Below, piece after piece: positions 8,151-17,002 of a DNA stretch of 43,478 nt. The notes beneath the pieces are model-generated. The model saw only the letters and a list, made by a program, of their open reading frames with translations, searched no databases and had not been told where the DNA came from. Within the stretch, counting starts at the first letter, position 1. Every line of letters begins with the position of its first letter. Position numbers and translations under genes: made by a program. This DNA comes from Xanthomonas euvesicatoria pv. euvesicatoria (GTDB taxonomy: Bacteria; Pseudomonadota; Gammaproteobacteria; Xanthomonadales; Xanthomonadaceae): contig NZ_JAJIUJ010000003.1 of NCBI RefSeq assembly GCF_020880415.1, forward strand, positions 1 through 43,478, given 5' to 3'.

Positions 8151-9803
8151 GTGCGCGACAAGTACGTCCAGCGCGACTGGCAGCCCCACGAGCGGCCCAC
8201 CCTGCCCGGGTCGGCCTCCACCCCCCTGCACCCTATCCGGCGGCGTATTCAGTACGGCCTGGTGGGCGCGGTGGTGGCGCTCACCGGAGGGCTGAGCAAC
8301 GCCCTGGTCACCGCCAACCTGCCCTACCTGCAAGGCACGCTGGGCGCCTATGCCACCGAAATGGCGTGGCTGCCGGCCGCCTATGTGATGACCAACATGT
8401 CGGCGAACCTGCTGCTGGTGAAGTTTCGCCAGCAGTTCGGGTTGCGCCGGTTCACCGAAATCTTCCTGGCGCTGTACGCGCTCATCGCCTTCGCGCACCT
8501 GTTCGTGCACAGCCTGAGCTCGGCGATCACCGTGCGTGCCGCGCATGGGCTGGTGGGCGCGGCGCTCAGCTCGCTGGGTCTGTATTACGTGATCCAGGCG
8601 TTCCCGAGCAAATATCGGCTCAAGGCCGTGGTGCTGGGCCTGGGCATGACCCAGCTGGCGTTGCCGCTGGCGCGGGTGTTTTCCACCGACCTGCTGGAAT
8701 TTGGCGAGTGGCAAGGCCTGTACCTGTTCGAGTGCGGGCTGGCGGTGTTCGCGCTGGCCTGCGTGCTGGCGCTCAAGTTACCGCCAAGCGACCGGTATCG
8801 CGTGTTCGAGCCGCTGGATTTCCTCACCTTCAGCCTGTTCGCCGCCGGCGCCGCCGGCCTGGCCGCGGTGCTCTCGCTCGGGCGCCTGCTGTGGTGGACC
8901 AGCACGCCGTGGCTGGGCGTGGTGCTGGCCGCGTCCATCGTGCTGCTGTGCACGGCGGCCTGGATCGAACACAACCGCCGTAATCCGATGATCAACACGC
9001 GCTGGCTGGCCAGTGCGGACATGTTGCGGCTGGGGCTGGCGATCCTGTTGATCCGCCTGGTGCTGTCGGAACAAAGCACCGGCGCCATCGGCTTCTTCCA
9101 GACGCTGGGCCTGGCCAACACGCAACTGCAGACCCTGTTTGCGCTGATGCTGCTGGGCGCGGTGGTCGGCGTGGCGGCCAGCGCGTGGCTGATCAACCCG
9201 GCGCGGGTTGCCGAACATCTGATCATCGCGGTGGCGGCCATCTGTGTGGGCTGCTTCATGGATGCCGATGCCACCAGCCTCACCCGCCCCGAACAGATGT
9301 ATGTGAGCCAGTTCCTGCTCGCCTTCGGCAGCACGTTCTTCATCGGCCCGGCGATGGTGGCCGGCATCGGCCGGGTGATCGCGCAGCCGGGCAACCTGAT
9401 CAGTTTCATCGTGCTGTTCGGCATGGCGCAGAACATGGGCGGCCTGCTCGGCAGCGCCCTGCTCGGCACCGTGCAGGTGGTGCGCGAGAAATACCATTCC
9501 AGCCAATTGGTGGAACATCTGGCGCTGACCGACCCGCAGGTGGCCGCGCGCGTACAGGCCTATGCAAGCCTGTATGGCCGCAGCATCGGCGACCCGGCAC
9601 TGCGTCAGGCCCAAGGCGTGCGCACGCTGGGCACGGTCGCCACGCGCGAGGCCAATGTGCTGGCGTACAACGACGTGTTCCTGTTGATCGGCTGCATCGC
9701 CATCGCCACCGGCGTGTGGATCCTGTCCGTGCTGCTGTGGCGCCGCTATCTGCGCCCCTCGGTATCGCCCCCTCCTCCTCCTGCTCCCACTGCGCGCCCA
9801 TGA
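8151..9803 (+). CDS. MFS multidrug transporter of the EmrB/DHA2 type
   Basis: A 550-residue inner-membrane transporter with about 14 hydrophobic segments, the size and layout of the 14-helix drug:H+ antiporters (EmrB/QacA group). The stretch ALTGGLSNALVTANLPYLQG in the first helix and ATEMAWLPAAYVMTNMSAN in the second match this group. A GTG at 8151 is the only usable start between the upstream in-frame stop (8094-8096) and the first membrane segment; it has no clear ribosome site. The stop overlaps the ATG of the next gene (ATGA, 9800-9803), so the two are translationally coupled. The C-terminus ends in a proline run. Substrates cannot be inferred. Confidence 0.92.
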   Translation: MRDKYVQRDWQPHERPTLPGSASTPLHPIRRRIQYGLVGAVVALTGGLSNALVTANLPYLQGTLGAYATEMAWLPAAYVMTNMSANLLLVKFRQQFGLRRFTEIFLALYALIAFAHLFVHSLSSAITVRAAHGLVGAALSSLGLYYVIQAFPSKYRLKAVVLGLGMTQLALPLARVFSTDLLEFGEWQGLYLFECGLAVFALACVLALKLPPSDRYRVFEPLDFLTFSLFAAGAAGLAAVLSLGRLLWWTSTPWLGVVLAASIVLLCTAAWIEHNRRNPMINTRWLASADMLRLGLAILLIRLVLSEQSTGAIGFFQTLGLANTQLQTLFALMLLGAVVGVAASAWLINPARVAEHLIIAVAAICVGCFMDADATSLTRPEQMYVSQFLLAFGSTFFIGPAMVAGIGRVIAQPGNLISFIVLFGMAQNMGGLLGSALLGTVQVVREKYHSSQLVEHLALTDPQVAARVQAYASLYGRSIGDPALRQAQGVRTLGTVATREANVLAYNDVFLLIGCIAIATGVWILSVLLWRRYLRPSVSPPPPPAPTARP

Positions 9804-10888
9804 AGACACCAGCAGATTCCTCCCCGCCTGCCGACCGGCAACGTCGTCGGCGTCGTCGTCTGGCCGGGGTCATCGGCTTCGGCGGGCTTGCCCTGATCGG
9901 CGTGGCGCTGGTGCTGTATGCCTGGCGCCTGCCGCCGTTCGTCAGTGCGATCGAACGCACCGAAAATGCGATGGTGCACGGTCAGATCACGGTGATTGCG
10001 CCGCAGGTGAGCGGCTATGTCACGCAGGTACCGGTGCAGGACTTTGCGCACGTCAAGCGCGGCCAGTTGCTGGCACGCATCGACGATCGCATCTATGCCC
10101 AGCAACTCGAACAGGCCAAGGCGCAAGTGCAGACCGCCCAGGCCAACCTTGCCAACTGGGATCAACAACGCCACAGCGCCGAAGCCACGATCGCCGAGCA
10201 ACGCGCGGCGCTGAGCAGCAACCAGGCACAACGCGAGCGCACCCATTCGGCCTATGCACGGACGCAGCAGCTGGCCAGCCAGCAACTGGTCTCCGAGCAG
10301 GACCGCGACACCGCATTTGCCGCGCGCGCGCAAGCCGATGCCGGCGTGGCGCAGGCACGTGCCGCAGTGCAGGCTGCCGAAGAAAACGCCCGCAGCGTGA
10401 CCGTCAACCGCGCCGCGTTGGAAGCCGCGCTCGCCAATGCACAGGCCACCGTGCAGCTGGCACAGATCAACCTGGACAACACGCGCATCCTGGCCCCGCG
10501 CGACGGCCAGCTCGGCCAGCTTGGCGTGCGCCAGGGCGCCTACGTCACCAACGGCACGCAGCTGATGTCGCTGGTGCCGGACACGCTGTGGATCGTGGCC
10601 AATTTCAAGGAAACCCAGATGGCCAGGATCCGCATCGGCCAGCGCGCCAGCTTCACCGTGGATGCGCTGGACAACGCGCGTCTGCATGGCCGCGTACAGG
10701 ACATTTCGCCGGCTGCCGGCTCCGAATTCAGCGTGCTGCCGGCCGATAACGCCACCGGCAACTTCGTCAAGATTGCCCAACGCATTCCGCTGCGCATCAG
10801 CGTCGATCCGGACCAGCCGTTGGCGCCGCGGCTGCGGCCGGGCATGTCGGTGGTGGTGGCCGTCGATACCGACAGCGCAGTCGACTAG
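9800..10888 (+). CDS. EmrA/HlyD-type membrane fusion protein
   Basis: A 362-residue periplasmic adaptor for the transporter just upstream. An Arg-rich cytoplasmic N-terminus (RQRRRRRR) is followed by one membrane helix (about residues 18-40). Then comes the biotinyl-lipoyl half-motif around VIAPQVSGYVTQV, a long alpha-helical hairpin rich in Ala and Gln (residues about 95-230), and the second lipoyl half (ILAPRDGQLGQLGVRQGAYV). A beta-barrel region with GMSVVVAVDT completes it. Overlap with the MFS gene by ATGA indicates one operon and equimolar production. No outer-membrane channel gene is nearby, so the pump would have to borrow a TolC-like protein. Confidence 0.93.
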   Translation: MKTPADSSPPADRQRRRRRRLAGVIGFGGLALIGVALVLYAWRLPPFVSAIERTENAMVHGQITVIAPQVSGYVTQVPVQDFAHVKRGQLLARIDDRIYAQQLEQAKAQVQTAQANLANWDQQRHSAEATIAEQRAALSSNQAQRERTHSAYARTQQLASQQLVSEQDRDTAFAARAQADAGVAQARAAVQAAEENARSVTVNRAALEAALANAQATVQLAQINLDNTRILAPRDGQLGQLGVRQGAYVTNGTQLMSLVPDTLWIVANFKETQMARIRIGQRASFTVDALDNARLHGRVQDISPAAGSEFSVLPADNATGNFVKIAQRIPLRISVDPDQPLAPRLRPGMSVVVAVDTDSAVD

Positions 10889-10989
10889 GCACAAACCGGT
10901 ATCCGCGCGTGGGCACCAGTGTCGGCGCAGGTCAGGCAGCCAGTACCCCACACCGGCATGACGTCGCAGCTCAACGGCGGCACTGCCGC

Positions 10990-10995
10990 TATCAT
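10990..10995 (+). promoter_or_regulatory. Candidate -10 element of the GNAT-deaminase pair
   Basis: TATCAT ends 6 bases before the ATG at 11002, which would give a leaderless transcript. The -35 region is poor. Confidence 0.3.
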
Positions 10996-11001
10996 GCAGT
11001 G

Positions 11002-11502
11002 ATGCCCACCATGCCCCTTCCTGCCCTGCACTGGCAGCACCTGCGGTTTGCGCAACTGAACACCACGCAGCTGTATGCGCTGCTGCGGCTGCGCACGGAT
11101 GTGTTCGTGGTGGAGCAGCAATGCGCCTATCCGGAACTGGATGGCAAAGATACCGATCCGGCGGTGCTGCATCTGCTGGGCACCGCCAATGACGCCGCGT
11201 TGGCGGCTTACCTGCGCGTGCTGCCGCCGGGCTTGAGTTATTCCGAACCGAGCATCGGCCGTGTGGTCGTCGCCGCTGCATTTCGTGGCACTGGACTTGC
11301 GCATGCGCTGTTGCGCGAAGGCATCCGGTTGGTGCACACGCAGTGGGCGGGTCACGCGATCCAGCTCGGTGCGCAGGCGCACCTGCAATCGTTCTACGCG
11401 GCGCACGGGTTTGCACCTGCTTCCGCACCGTACCTGGAAGATGGCATTCCACATCTCGACCTGCTGCGCCCCGCCGGCGCGGCCCCTTTGGAGTTCGCAT
11501 GA
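11002..11502 (+). CDS. GNAT-family N-acetyltransferase, ElaA-like
   Basis: A 166-residue acetyl-CoA-dependent acetyltransferase. The N-terminal pattern TTQLYALLRLRTDVFVVEQQCAYPE, split as LYALLRLRTDVFVVEQ and CAYPELDGKD, is typical of the ElaA subgroup of GNAT. The acetyl-CoA loop is degenerate but present (VVVAAAFRGTGLAHALL, with RGTGLA), and the C-terminal half has the GNAT fold order. The acceptor is unknown. Its stop overlaps the start of the cytosine-deaminase-like gene (ATGA), so the two are coupled. ATG at 11011 is an alternative start. The sequence before the ATG lacks a ribosome site but has a -10-like hexamer placed for leaderless transcription. Confidence 0.88.
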   Translation: MPTMPLPALHWQHLRFAQLNTTQLYALLRLRTDVFVVEQQCAYPELDGKDTDPAVLHLLGTANDAALAAYLRVLPPGLSYSEPSIGRVVVAAAFRGTGLAHALLREGIRLVHTQWAGHAIQLGAQAHLQSFYAAHGFAPASAPYLEDGIPHLDLLRPAGAAPLEFA

Positions 11503-11954
11503 TCACCACCCCCGACTACCGCGCATTGCTGGACACCGCCATTACCGAAGCACGCCAGGGCCTGGCCGAAGGCGGCATCCCGATTGGCGCAGCGCTGTAC
11601 CACAACGACGGGCGCCTGCTCGGCTGCGGCCATAACCGCCGCGTGCAGGAAAACGACCCCTCGGTACACGGCGAGACCGACGCATTTCGCAAGGCCGGCC
11701 GCCAGCGCCGCTACAAGGACACAATCATGGTCACCACGTTGGCGCCGTGCTGGTACTGCAGCGGGCTGGTACGCCAGTTCAACATCGGCACGGTGGTGGT
11801 GGGCGAATCGGTCACGTTCCAGGGCGGCATCGCATGGTTGCGCGAGCACGGCGTCAACGTGATCGATCTGCATAGCCAGGAATGCATCGACCTGCTTGGC
11901 GGCTATATTTCCGCCAACCCGGATGTGTGGAACGAAGATATTGGCGAGGATTGA
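11499..11954 (+). CDS. Cytosine deaminase of the fungal (Fcy1-like) type
   Basis: A 151-residue zinc-dependent deaminase of the CDA superfamily. The zinc and catalytic signature is VHGETDAF (His ligand and proton-shuttling Glu) plus TTLAPCWYCSG (two Cys ligands). It resembles the yeast cytosine deaminase rather than bacterial CodA: GGIPIGAAL near residue 27, GHNRR, KDTIMVTTLAPC, VVVGESVTFQGG, and the C-terminal WNEDIGED, equivalent to the Trp-Phe-Glu-Asp-Ile-Gly-Glu end of the yeast enzyme. The expected reaction is cytosine to uracil in pyrimidine salvage. Related bacterial proteins may act on other bases, so substrate is not certain. It is coupled by a 4-base overlap to the GNAT gene before it. 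Confidence 0.9.
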   Translation: MITTPDYRALLDTAITEARQGLAEGGIPIGAALYHNDGRLLGCGHNRRVQENDPSVHGETDAFRKAGRQRRYKDTIMVTTLAPCWYCSGLVRQFNIGTVVVGESVTFQGGIAWLREHGVNVIDLHSQECIDLLGGYISANPDVWNEDIGED

Positions 11955-12095
11955 GGTCAGCGCCACTGCAGGTGCGTAGCCGTGCGCGGTGACAGATGAC
12001 AGGCAATGCCACTGCGCAGTGGCGCTGCTGTTTGGCTTGCATCGCAGTGCCAATCTGCACCAAGACCTGGCTTGTTCGCAGTGCCTTCTGCAAAC

Positions 12096-12125
12096 AAAAA
12101 GACCCGCCAATGGCGGGTCTTTTCT
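12096..12125. terminator. Bidirectional rho-independent terminator
   Basis: The 9-base stem AGACCCGCC/GGCGGGTCT with loop AAT (12100-12120) is flanked by an A-run (12096-12100) on one side and a T-run (12120-12123) on the other. It can therefore stop transcription from both the deaminase gene (plus) and hslU (minus), which converge here. Confidence 0.92.
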
Positions 12126-12155
12126 AAACCGTTCGCACGTCGCCGTGCAGCACCA

Positions 12156-13523
12156 TCAGAGGATGTAGCGACTCAGGTCCGGATCCTGTACCAGCTCACC
12201 CAGCTGCGCATCCACATAGGCGGCGTCCACGGTCACGCTCTGCCCATCGCGATCGGGCGCTTCATAGCTCAACACATCCAGCAGACGCTCCAACACCGTG
12301 TGCAGGCGACGGGCGCCGATATTCTCCTGGCGCTCGTTGACCTGCGCGGCAATCTCGGCAAGCCGATCCACCGCGTCGGGTGCGAACGTCAATGCCACGC
12401 CTTCGGTCTGCAGCAAGGCCTCGTACTGCTTGATCAAGGCGGCCTTGGGCTCGGTGAGGATGCGCACGAAATCGGCCTTGGTCAGCGCGGTCAGTTCCAC
12501 GCGGATCGGGAAGCGGCCCTGCAGCTCCGGAATCAGATCGCTGGGCTTGGCCAGATGAAACGCGCCGGATGCAATGAACAGGATGTGGTCGGTCTTGACC
12601 GTGCCGTACTTGGTGGACACGTTGGAGCCTTCCACCAGCGGCAACAGATCGCGCTGCACGCCTTCGCGGCTGACATCGCCGCCGCTGGAGCCGGCTTCGC
12701 CGCGCTTGGCCACCTTGTCGATCTCATCGATGAACACGATGCCATGCTGCTCGCACGCCTCGATGGCCGCAGTGCGCACGTCGTCTTCGTTGACCAGCTT
12801 GCCGGCTTCTTCCTCGATCAACAGCGGGCGCGCCGCCTTGATGGTGAGCTTGCGCTTCTGCGACTTGCCGCTGCCCAGATTGGAGAACATCTGCCGCAAT
12901 TGCTGGCCCATTTCCTCCATGCCCGGCGGGGTCATGATGTCCATGCTGGCGTTCACCGCCACGTCCAGTTCGATCTCGCGCTCGTCCAGCTCGCCGTTGC
13001 GCAGCATGCGACGGAACTTGATGCGCGTTTCGTTGTCCTGCGACGAGGGCTCGTTGCGCGCCGCTTCAGGATCAAACCCAATCCCGGCCGCGCGACGTGG
13101 CAGCAATGCGTCCAGGATGCGGTCTTCGGCACGCTCTTCGGCCTGGTTGCGCACGCGCACCTTGGCCTGCTCGCGATACAGCTTGACGGACGTATCGGCC
13201 AGGTCGCGGATGATCTGCTCCACATCCTTGCCCACATACCCCACTTCGGTAAAGCGCGTGGCTTCGACCTTGACGAAGGGCGCATTGGCCAACGTCGCCA
13301 GGCGCCGCGCAATCTCGGTCTTGCCCACGCCAGTGGGGCCGATCATCAGGATGTTCTTGGGCATCACTTCGTTGCGCAGTTCTTCCGGCAACTGCATGCG
13401 GCGCCAGCGGTTACGCAGCGCGATGGCAACCGCGCGCTTGGCATCGTGCTGGCCAACGATATGACGGTCGAGCTCCTGCACGATTTCGCGCGGAGTCATG
13501 GTGGCGGTATCGGGATTTGGCAT
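12156..13523 (-). CDS. hslU: ATPase subunit of the HslUV protease
   Basis: A 455-residue AAA+ unfoldase that feeds substrates into the HslV peptidase. Walker A is GPTGVGKT (residues 62-69) and Walker B is IVFIDEIDK. The pore motif GYVGKDVE is present, as are the insertion (I) domain in the middle and the sensor region [13 protein letters not shown]. The C-terminus ends LSRYIL, matching the conserved HslU tail that inserts into HslV. Either ATG at 13523 or at 13499 (MTPREIVQ) could be the start. The gene lies 110 bases after hslV in the same direction; the gap holds an inverted repeat. Expression is probably from the heat-shock promoter in front of hslV. Confidence 0.98.
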   Translation of the reverse strand: MPNPDTATMTPREIVQELDRHIVGQHDAKRAVAIALRNRWRRMQLPEELRNEVMPKNILMIGPTGVGKTEIARRLATLANAPFVKVEATRFTEVGYVGKDVEQIIRDLADTSVKLYREQAKVRVRNQAEERAEDRILDALLPRRAAGIGFDPEAARNEPSSQDNETRIKFRRMLRNGELDEREIELDVAVNASMDIMTPPGMEEMGQQLRQMFSNLGSGKSQKRKLTIKAARPLLIEEEAGKLVNEDDVRTAAIEACEQHGIVFIDEIDKVAKRGEAGSSGGDVSREGVQRDLLPLVEGSNVSTKYGTVKTDHILFIASGAFHLAKPSDLIPELQGRFPIRVELTALTKADFVRILTEPKAALIKQYEALLQTEGVALTFAPDAVDRLAEIAAQVNERQENIGARRLHTVLERLLDVLSYEAPDRDGQSVTVDAAYVDAQLGELVQDPDLSRYIL

Positions 13524-13525
13524 TA

Positions 13526-13635
13526 GGGAATCGAGAATTGGGAAGGGGGAATCGCAAAAGCAAACATCAAGAGCCTATGGCGTCGAAGTGGGGACGAAAC
13601 CGCTGTTGCGATTCCCGATTCCCCACTCCCGAATC
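13526..13635. repeat. GATTCCC-type inverted repeat between hslV and hslU
   Basis: The left arm (13526-13557) contains GGGAATCGAGAATTGGGAA and ends GGGAATCGCAA. The right arm (13606-13635) starts TTGCGATTCCC and continues GATTCCCCACTCCCGAATC. The ends pair over 11 bases exactly and further in approximately. The right arm overlaps the hslV stop codon. A related run occurs at 18031-18060. Such runs are familiar in Xanthomonas intergenic DNA. Confidence 0.7.
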
Positions 13636-14185
13636 ACAACTCTTCGACCACCACGTTGCGATTGGTATAGATGCAGATATCGCCGGCAATATTGATCGCT
13701 TCGGTGGCGATGGTCTTGGCATCCAGCTCGGTGTGCGCCAGCAGCGCGCGTGCGGCCGACAAGGCGTACGAGCCGCCAGAACCGATGGCGATGATGCCGT
13801 CTTCCGGTTCGATCACATCGCCGGTGCCGCTGATGATCAGCGAAGTTTCCTTGTCGGCCACGGCCAGCAGCGCTTCGAGCTTGCCCAGCCGGCGCTCGGT
13901 GCGCCAATCCTTGGCCAGTTCCACTGCAGCGCGCGTCAGCTGGCCGTGCTTGTCGAGCTTGGCTTCGAACAATTCGAACAAGGTGAACGCATCGGCTGCC
14001 GCACCGGCGAAACCGGCCAGCACCTGGCCCTCGCGCCCCAGCCGACGCACCTTGCGTGCATTGCCCTTCATGACCGTATGGCCAAGGGTGACCTGGCCAT
14101 CGCCGGCGACGGCGACATGCCCACCGCGTCGAACCGAAATGATGGTGGTGGCGTGAACGATATTGGGGTTCTGGCTAGGGTCCAT
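13634..14185 (-). CDS. hslV: Peptidase subunit of the HslUV protease
   Basis: A 183-residue N-terminal threonine hydrolase, the proteasome-like core that works with HslU. After a 12-residue propeptide the sequence [10 protein letters not shown] places the catalytic Thr at position 13. The stretch [20 protein letters not shown], the Lys of the active site and [13 protein letters not shown] are all typical. The downstream region [16 protein letters not shown] also fits. The ATG at 14185 has a strong GGAGG site 5 bases upstream; an in-frame ATG at 14239 is rejected because it lies upstream of the predicted transcription start. It is followed by hslU. Confidence 0.97.
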   Translation of the reverse strand: MDPSQNPNIVHATTIISVRRGGHVAVAGDGQVTLGHTVMKGNARKVRRLGREGQVLAGFAGAAADAFTLFELFEAKLDKHGQLTRAAVELAKDWRTERRLGKLEALLAVADKETSLIISGTGDVIEPEDGIIAIGSGGSYALSAARALLAHTELDAKTIATEAINIAGDICIYTNRNVVVEEL

Positions 14186-14208
14186 GGATCCTCCGAGGGT
14201 TTCCAAGG

Positions 14209-14236
14209 AGGTGGGGACGCCCCTGCCGGGTTCAAG
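14209..14236 (-). promoter_or_regulatory. Heat-shock (sigma32/RpoH) promoter of hslVU
   Basis: On the minus strand CTTGAA (14231-14236) is followed, after 14 bases, by CCCCACCT (14209-14216). This closely matches the sigma32 consensus CTTGAAA / CCCCATNT. The expected start is near 14200, about 15 bases before the hslV ATG, leaving just enough leader for the GGAGG ribosome site. hslVU is a classical heat-shock operon, so the location makes sense. Confidence 0.8.
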
Positions 14237-14381
14237 CACGCCGCGACCAGTCGCCGCAGGCAGGGATGGCGGCGCTCACTTGCGAGACAGCAACACGGTT
14301 GCACGCGACATGCAGACCGACCTGCGGCAATGAACCGCACGAATCGATGACGCCGGCTGCCGGCCGCTTACAGCTTGGCGC

Positions 14382-15299
14382 TCACTCTGCAGCTTTCTTG
14401 CGCCTGGCACGCGGATGCGCGGCATCGTAGACCTTGGCCAAGTGCTGGAAATCCAGATGCGTGTAGATCTGGGTGGTGGCGATGTCCGAATGGCCCAGCA
14501 ACTCCTGCACGCCGCGCAGATCGCCGGACGATTCCAGGATATGGCTGGCGAAGCTGTGGCGCAGCATATGCGGGTGCACGTCCTTGAACATGCCCTGGCG
14601 CACGGCCAGCTGCTTGATGCGGATCTGCACTGCACGTTGCGAAATCGCACCGCCGGCACGGCCAGGGAAGACATGGCTGTCGGCGCTTGCACCACTGTCG
14701 CGTCGCCACTCGCGCAAGGCGGCGATCGCGTGCGAGCCCACCGGCACCAGGCGCTGCTTGCTGCCTTTGCCGAGCACCATCACCAGGCCGCTGTCCAGGT
14801 CCAGGTCGCGCCAGCGCAACGCGCACAACTCGCTCAGGCGCAGCCCGGACGAGTAGAACACTTCCAGCAGCGCGCGGTCGCGCAGGCCCAATGGCGCATC
14901 GGTCGGCACTTCCACCAGACGCACGGCTTCGTCGGCGTCCAGCACCTGCGGCAACTTGCGCGGCGCCTTGGGCGCACGCAGCGCCGCCGCCGGGCTGGCC
15001 GAAATGCGGCCATGCTTGAGCAACCAGGCGTAATAACTGCGGCATGCCGACAGGCGGCGCTGCAGGCTCTTTGCCGACAGCCCGCGTCGATGCTCTGCCG
15101 CAACGAATTGCCGCAAGTGCGCGCTGTCGAGCTGTGCAGTCTCGCCAGGCACTGCAGCGTCCTGCACGCCAGCTTCGGTCGCCTGCTCGGCTGCCCAGAC
15201 GACCAGGGCCGCGAGGTCGCGCCGATACGCGTCCAGCGTGTGCGCCGATACTTGCCGCTCGACCTGCAGGTACGTCAGGAACTCGTCGACCGATGACAC
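14382..15299 (-). CDS. xerC: Tyrosine recombinase XerC
   Basis: A 305-residue site-specific recombinase that resolves chromosome dimers at dif with XerD. It has an N-terminal SAM-like DNA-binding domain (residues about 1-90) and a C-terminal catalytic domain. The full catalytic set is visible: Arg154 (SGLRLSEL), Lys178 (GKGSKQR), His244 and Arg247 (HPHMLRHSFASH), His270 (LLGHSDI) and nucleophile Tyr279 (TQIYTHLD). The spacing agrees with E. coli XerC. The start is GTG at 15299, with a GGGAG site about 9 bases upstream. It is last in the lptM-dapF-DUF484-xerC block, the same order as in E. coli and pseudomonads. Confidence 0.97.
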   Translation of the reverse strand: MSSVDEFLTYLQVERQVSAHTLDAYRRDLAALVVWAAEQATEAGVQDAAVPGETAQLDSAHLRQFVAAEHRRGLSAKSLQRRLSACRSYYAWLLKHGRISASPAAALRAPKAPRKLPQVLDADEAVRLVEVPTDAPLGLRDRALLEVFYSSGLRLSELCALRWRDLDLDSGLVMVLGKGSKQRLVPVGSHAIAALREWRRDSGASADSHVFPGRAGGAISQRAVQIRIKQLAVRQGMFKDVHPHMLRHSFASHILESSGDLRGVQELLGHSDIATTQIYTHLDFQHLAKVYDAAHPRARRKKAAE

Positions 15300-15300
15300 C

Positions 15301-15483
15301 TCAGCGCTCCCGATTGCGCGGGGTGACTGCCGTCATCTGCAACACGCGCGCGACGCGCGCGCCCTGCAGGTGCAGACAACGCAGAGACTCGACTGCCAAC
15401 ACCTCACTCTCCCTGCTGCAGACGCAGCGCCACCACCAGCGCCCCATGTCGCCAACGTCGGTGTGCGCAGCCATGGGCCTCAC
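15301..15483 (-). CDS. Possible small gene filling the DUF484-xerC gap
   Basis: This open frame of 60 codons exactly fills the space between DUF484 and xerC. Its GTG overlaps the DUF484 stop (GTGA), and its TGA ends one base before the xerC GTG, so it could be translationally coupled on both sides. The peptide contains MGRWWWRCVCSRE and is rich in Arg and Val. There is no recognisable domain, and an internal ATG at 15474 is an alternative start. The perfect fit argues for translation; the unremarkable composition argues against. It may only serve to carry ribosomes to xerC. Confidence 0.3.
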   Translation of the reverse strand: MRPMAAHTDVGDMGRWWWRCVCSRESEVLAVESLRCLHLQGARVARVLQMTAVTPRNRER

Positions 15484-16151
15484 ACGTCGAAGCGCTGCAA
15501 CGCCACGCTCAACGATTCGCCCATCATGCGCAGGAACAGCGTGCCCATGCCGGGATAGAACCGGTTGGCATCGCTGCTCCCCACCGCGATCAGGCCGATG
15601 CCCGGCAGCGGCAGCAACGCGGTGGAGTGCACCTGCCCCGCTTGTGCGCCGTAAAGCAGCGTGTGTTTTTCAGCTTGCAGGCGGCCGCAGATGGGCTCGC
15701 CATCGTTGAGGCAATCGCGAAACGGCGCCAGCCGTGCATCGTCGATTGCGATGGTCTGCAGCCAGTCCGCATCCAGCGCATCGACGGGCTTTAGCAACAC
15801 CAGCCGCACCAGTTCGCCGTTGAAATCTTCCGCCAGCGAGGCGGCCATCGCCTTGAGCGTGTCGGCCGCGCTGGTCTGGCGCATCAACGCAAGCGTGAGT
15901 TGATGCGTGCGCACTGCCAGCCGCTCGTTTTCCTGCGCATTGCTGCCGAGCTCGTGCAGGCGGCGCGAAAGTTCGCGGTTCTTGTCGCGTAGCACTTCCA
16001 GCTGGTAGGTGGCCAACGAAGCGGTGGGGCCGTCGTCGCGCGGCACCAGCAAGCTCACCGCCAGATCCGGGAACTGCTTGAGGAAGGTGGGGTGACGTCG
16101 CAACCAGGTGGCCACTTCGTGCGCGCCGAATTTGTCCGTGTTCTCGCTCAT
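15480..16151 (-). CDS. DUF484 family protein
   Basis: A 223-residue member of the DUF484 family, found next to xerC in many proteobacteria. The start is the short helical [19 protein letters not shown], followed by LLVPRDDG and a coiled coil (about residues 45-85, [14 protein letters not shown]). A GAF-like domain occupies the rest, with [20 protein letters not shown] and [13 protein letters not shown]. No enzymatic role is established. The ATG at 16151 overlaps the dapF stop (ATGA); ATG at 16160 is also possible. Its role in the operon is unknown. Confidence 0.9.
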   Translation of the reverse strand: MSENTDKFGAHEVATWLRRHPTFLKQFPDLAVSLLVPRDDGPTASLATYQLEVLRDKNRELSRRLHELGSNAQENERLAVRTHQLTLALMRQTSAADTLKAMAASLAEDFNGELVRLVLLKPVDALDADWLQTIAIDDARLAPFRDCLNDGEPICGRLQAEKHTLLYGAQAGQVHSTALLPLPGIGLIAVGSSDANRFYPGMGTLFLRMMGESLSVALQRFDV

Positions 16152-17002
16152 CGGTTCCATTCTCCATCGAAGACGAACACCGCCGGGCCGGACATGACCA
16201 CCTGCTCCTGGTCGCCGGGCCAACGAATGCGTAACTCGCCACCGGGCAAGGACACCTGCACATCGCGCTCGACACGGCCGCGTTGCATCAACACCACCGC
16301 GGCCGCACAGGCGCCACTCCCACAGGCCAGCGTTTCGCCCACCCCGCGCTCGAACACGCGCAGGCGCACATGCGCGGGGTCGACCACCTGCACGAAACCC
16401 ACATTGACCGAATCGGGAAACGCCGCGTTCTGCTGCAGCAGCGCGCCTACGCGTTCCACCGGTGCTGCATCGACGCGACCGACTTCGACCACCGCGTGCG
16501 GGTTGCCCATCGACACCGCGCCAAAGCGCACGGTCTCGCCGTGCACCGGCAGCGCATATTCGTCGCGCGCATGCGCAAACCCGGCCAGCGGAATCTGGGC
16601 GGGCTCGAACTGCGGGACACCCATCGCCACCGCGTAGCGGTCGCCGTCGAGGCGCTCGACCGCGTGCGCGGACATTGGGCTGTCGATGATGAAGCGCTCG
16701 CCCTGGGCCGTGCCGTCGCGCACCAGCCAGGCGGCGACACAGCGTGCGCCGTTGCCGCATTGGCGCGCGGCCGAGCCATCGGAATTCCAGATGCCGTAGG
16801 CAGCCACCGCACCTTCGCTGCGCGGTGCCTCGATGGTCAGGATCTGATCGCAGCCCACCCCGAAGTGGCGGTCGGCCAGCTGCGCCGCCAGTGCGGCATC
16901 CGGTGGCGGCGTACCGTCGCGCAGGTCCAGCACCACGAAGTCGTTGCCGGCGCCATGCATTTTGGTGAAACGCAGACGCCCGCTGCGACCGTCAGCGCTC
17001 AT
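16148..17002 (-). CDS. dapF: Diaminopimelate epimerase
   Basis: A 284-residue PLP-independent epimerase that converts LL- to meso-diaminopimelate for lysine and peptidoglycan synthesis. Diagnostic features are [15 protein letters not shown] at the N-terminus, the first catalytic Cys in [10 protein letters not shown], the glycine-rich SMGNPHAV, and the second catalytic Cys in [13 protein letters not shown]. The ATG at 17002 lies inside the end of lptM, which it overlaps by 11 bases, as is common for this pair. Its TGA overlaps the DUF484 ATG. All of this points to one tightly coupled operon. Confidence 0.97.
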   Translation of the reverse strand: MSADGRSGRLRFTKMHGAGNDFVVLDLRDGTPPPDAALAAQLADRHFGVGCDQILTIEAPRSEGAVAAYGIWNSDGSAARQCGNGARCVAAWLVRDGTAQGERFIIDSPMSAHAVERLDGDRYAVAMGVPQFEPAQIPLAGFAHARDEYALPVHGETVRFGAVSMGNPHAVVEVGRVDAAPVERVGALLQQNAAFPDSVNVGFVQVVDPAHVRLRVFERGVGETLACGSGACAAAVVLMQRGRVERDVQVSLPGGELRIRWPGDQEQVVMSGPAVFVFDGEWNR

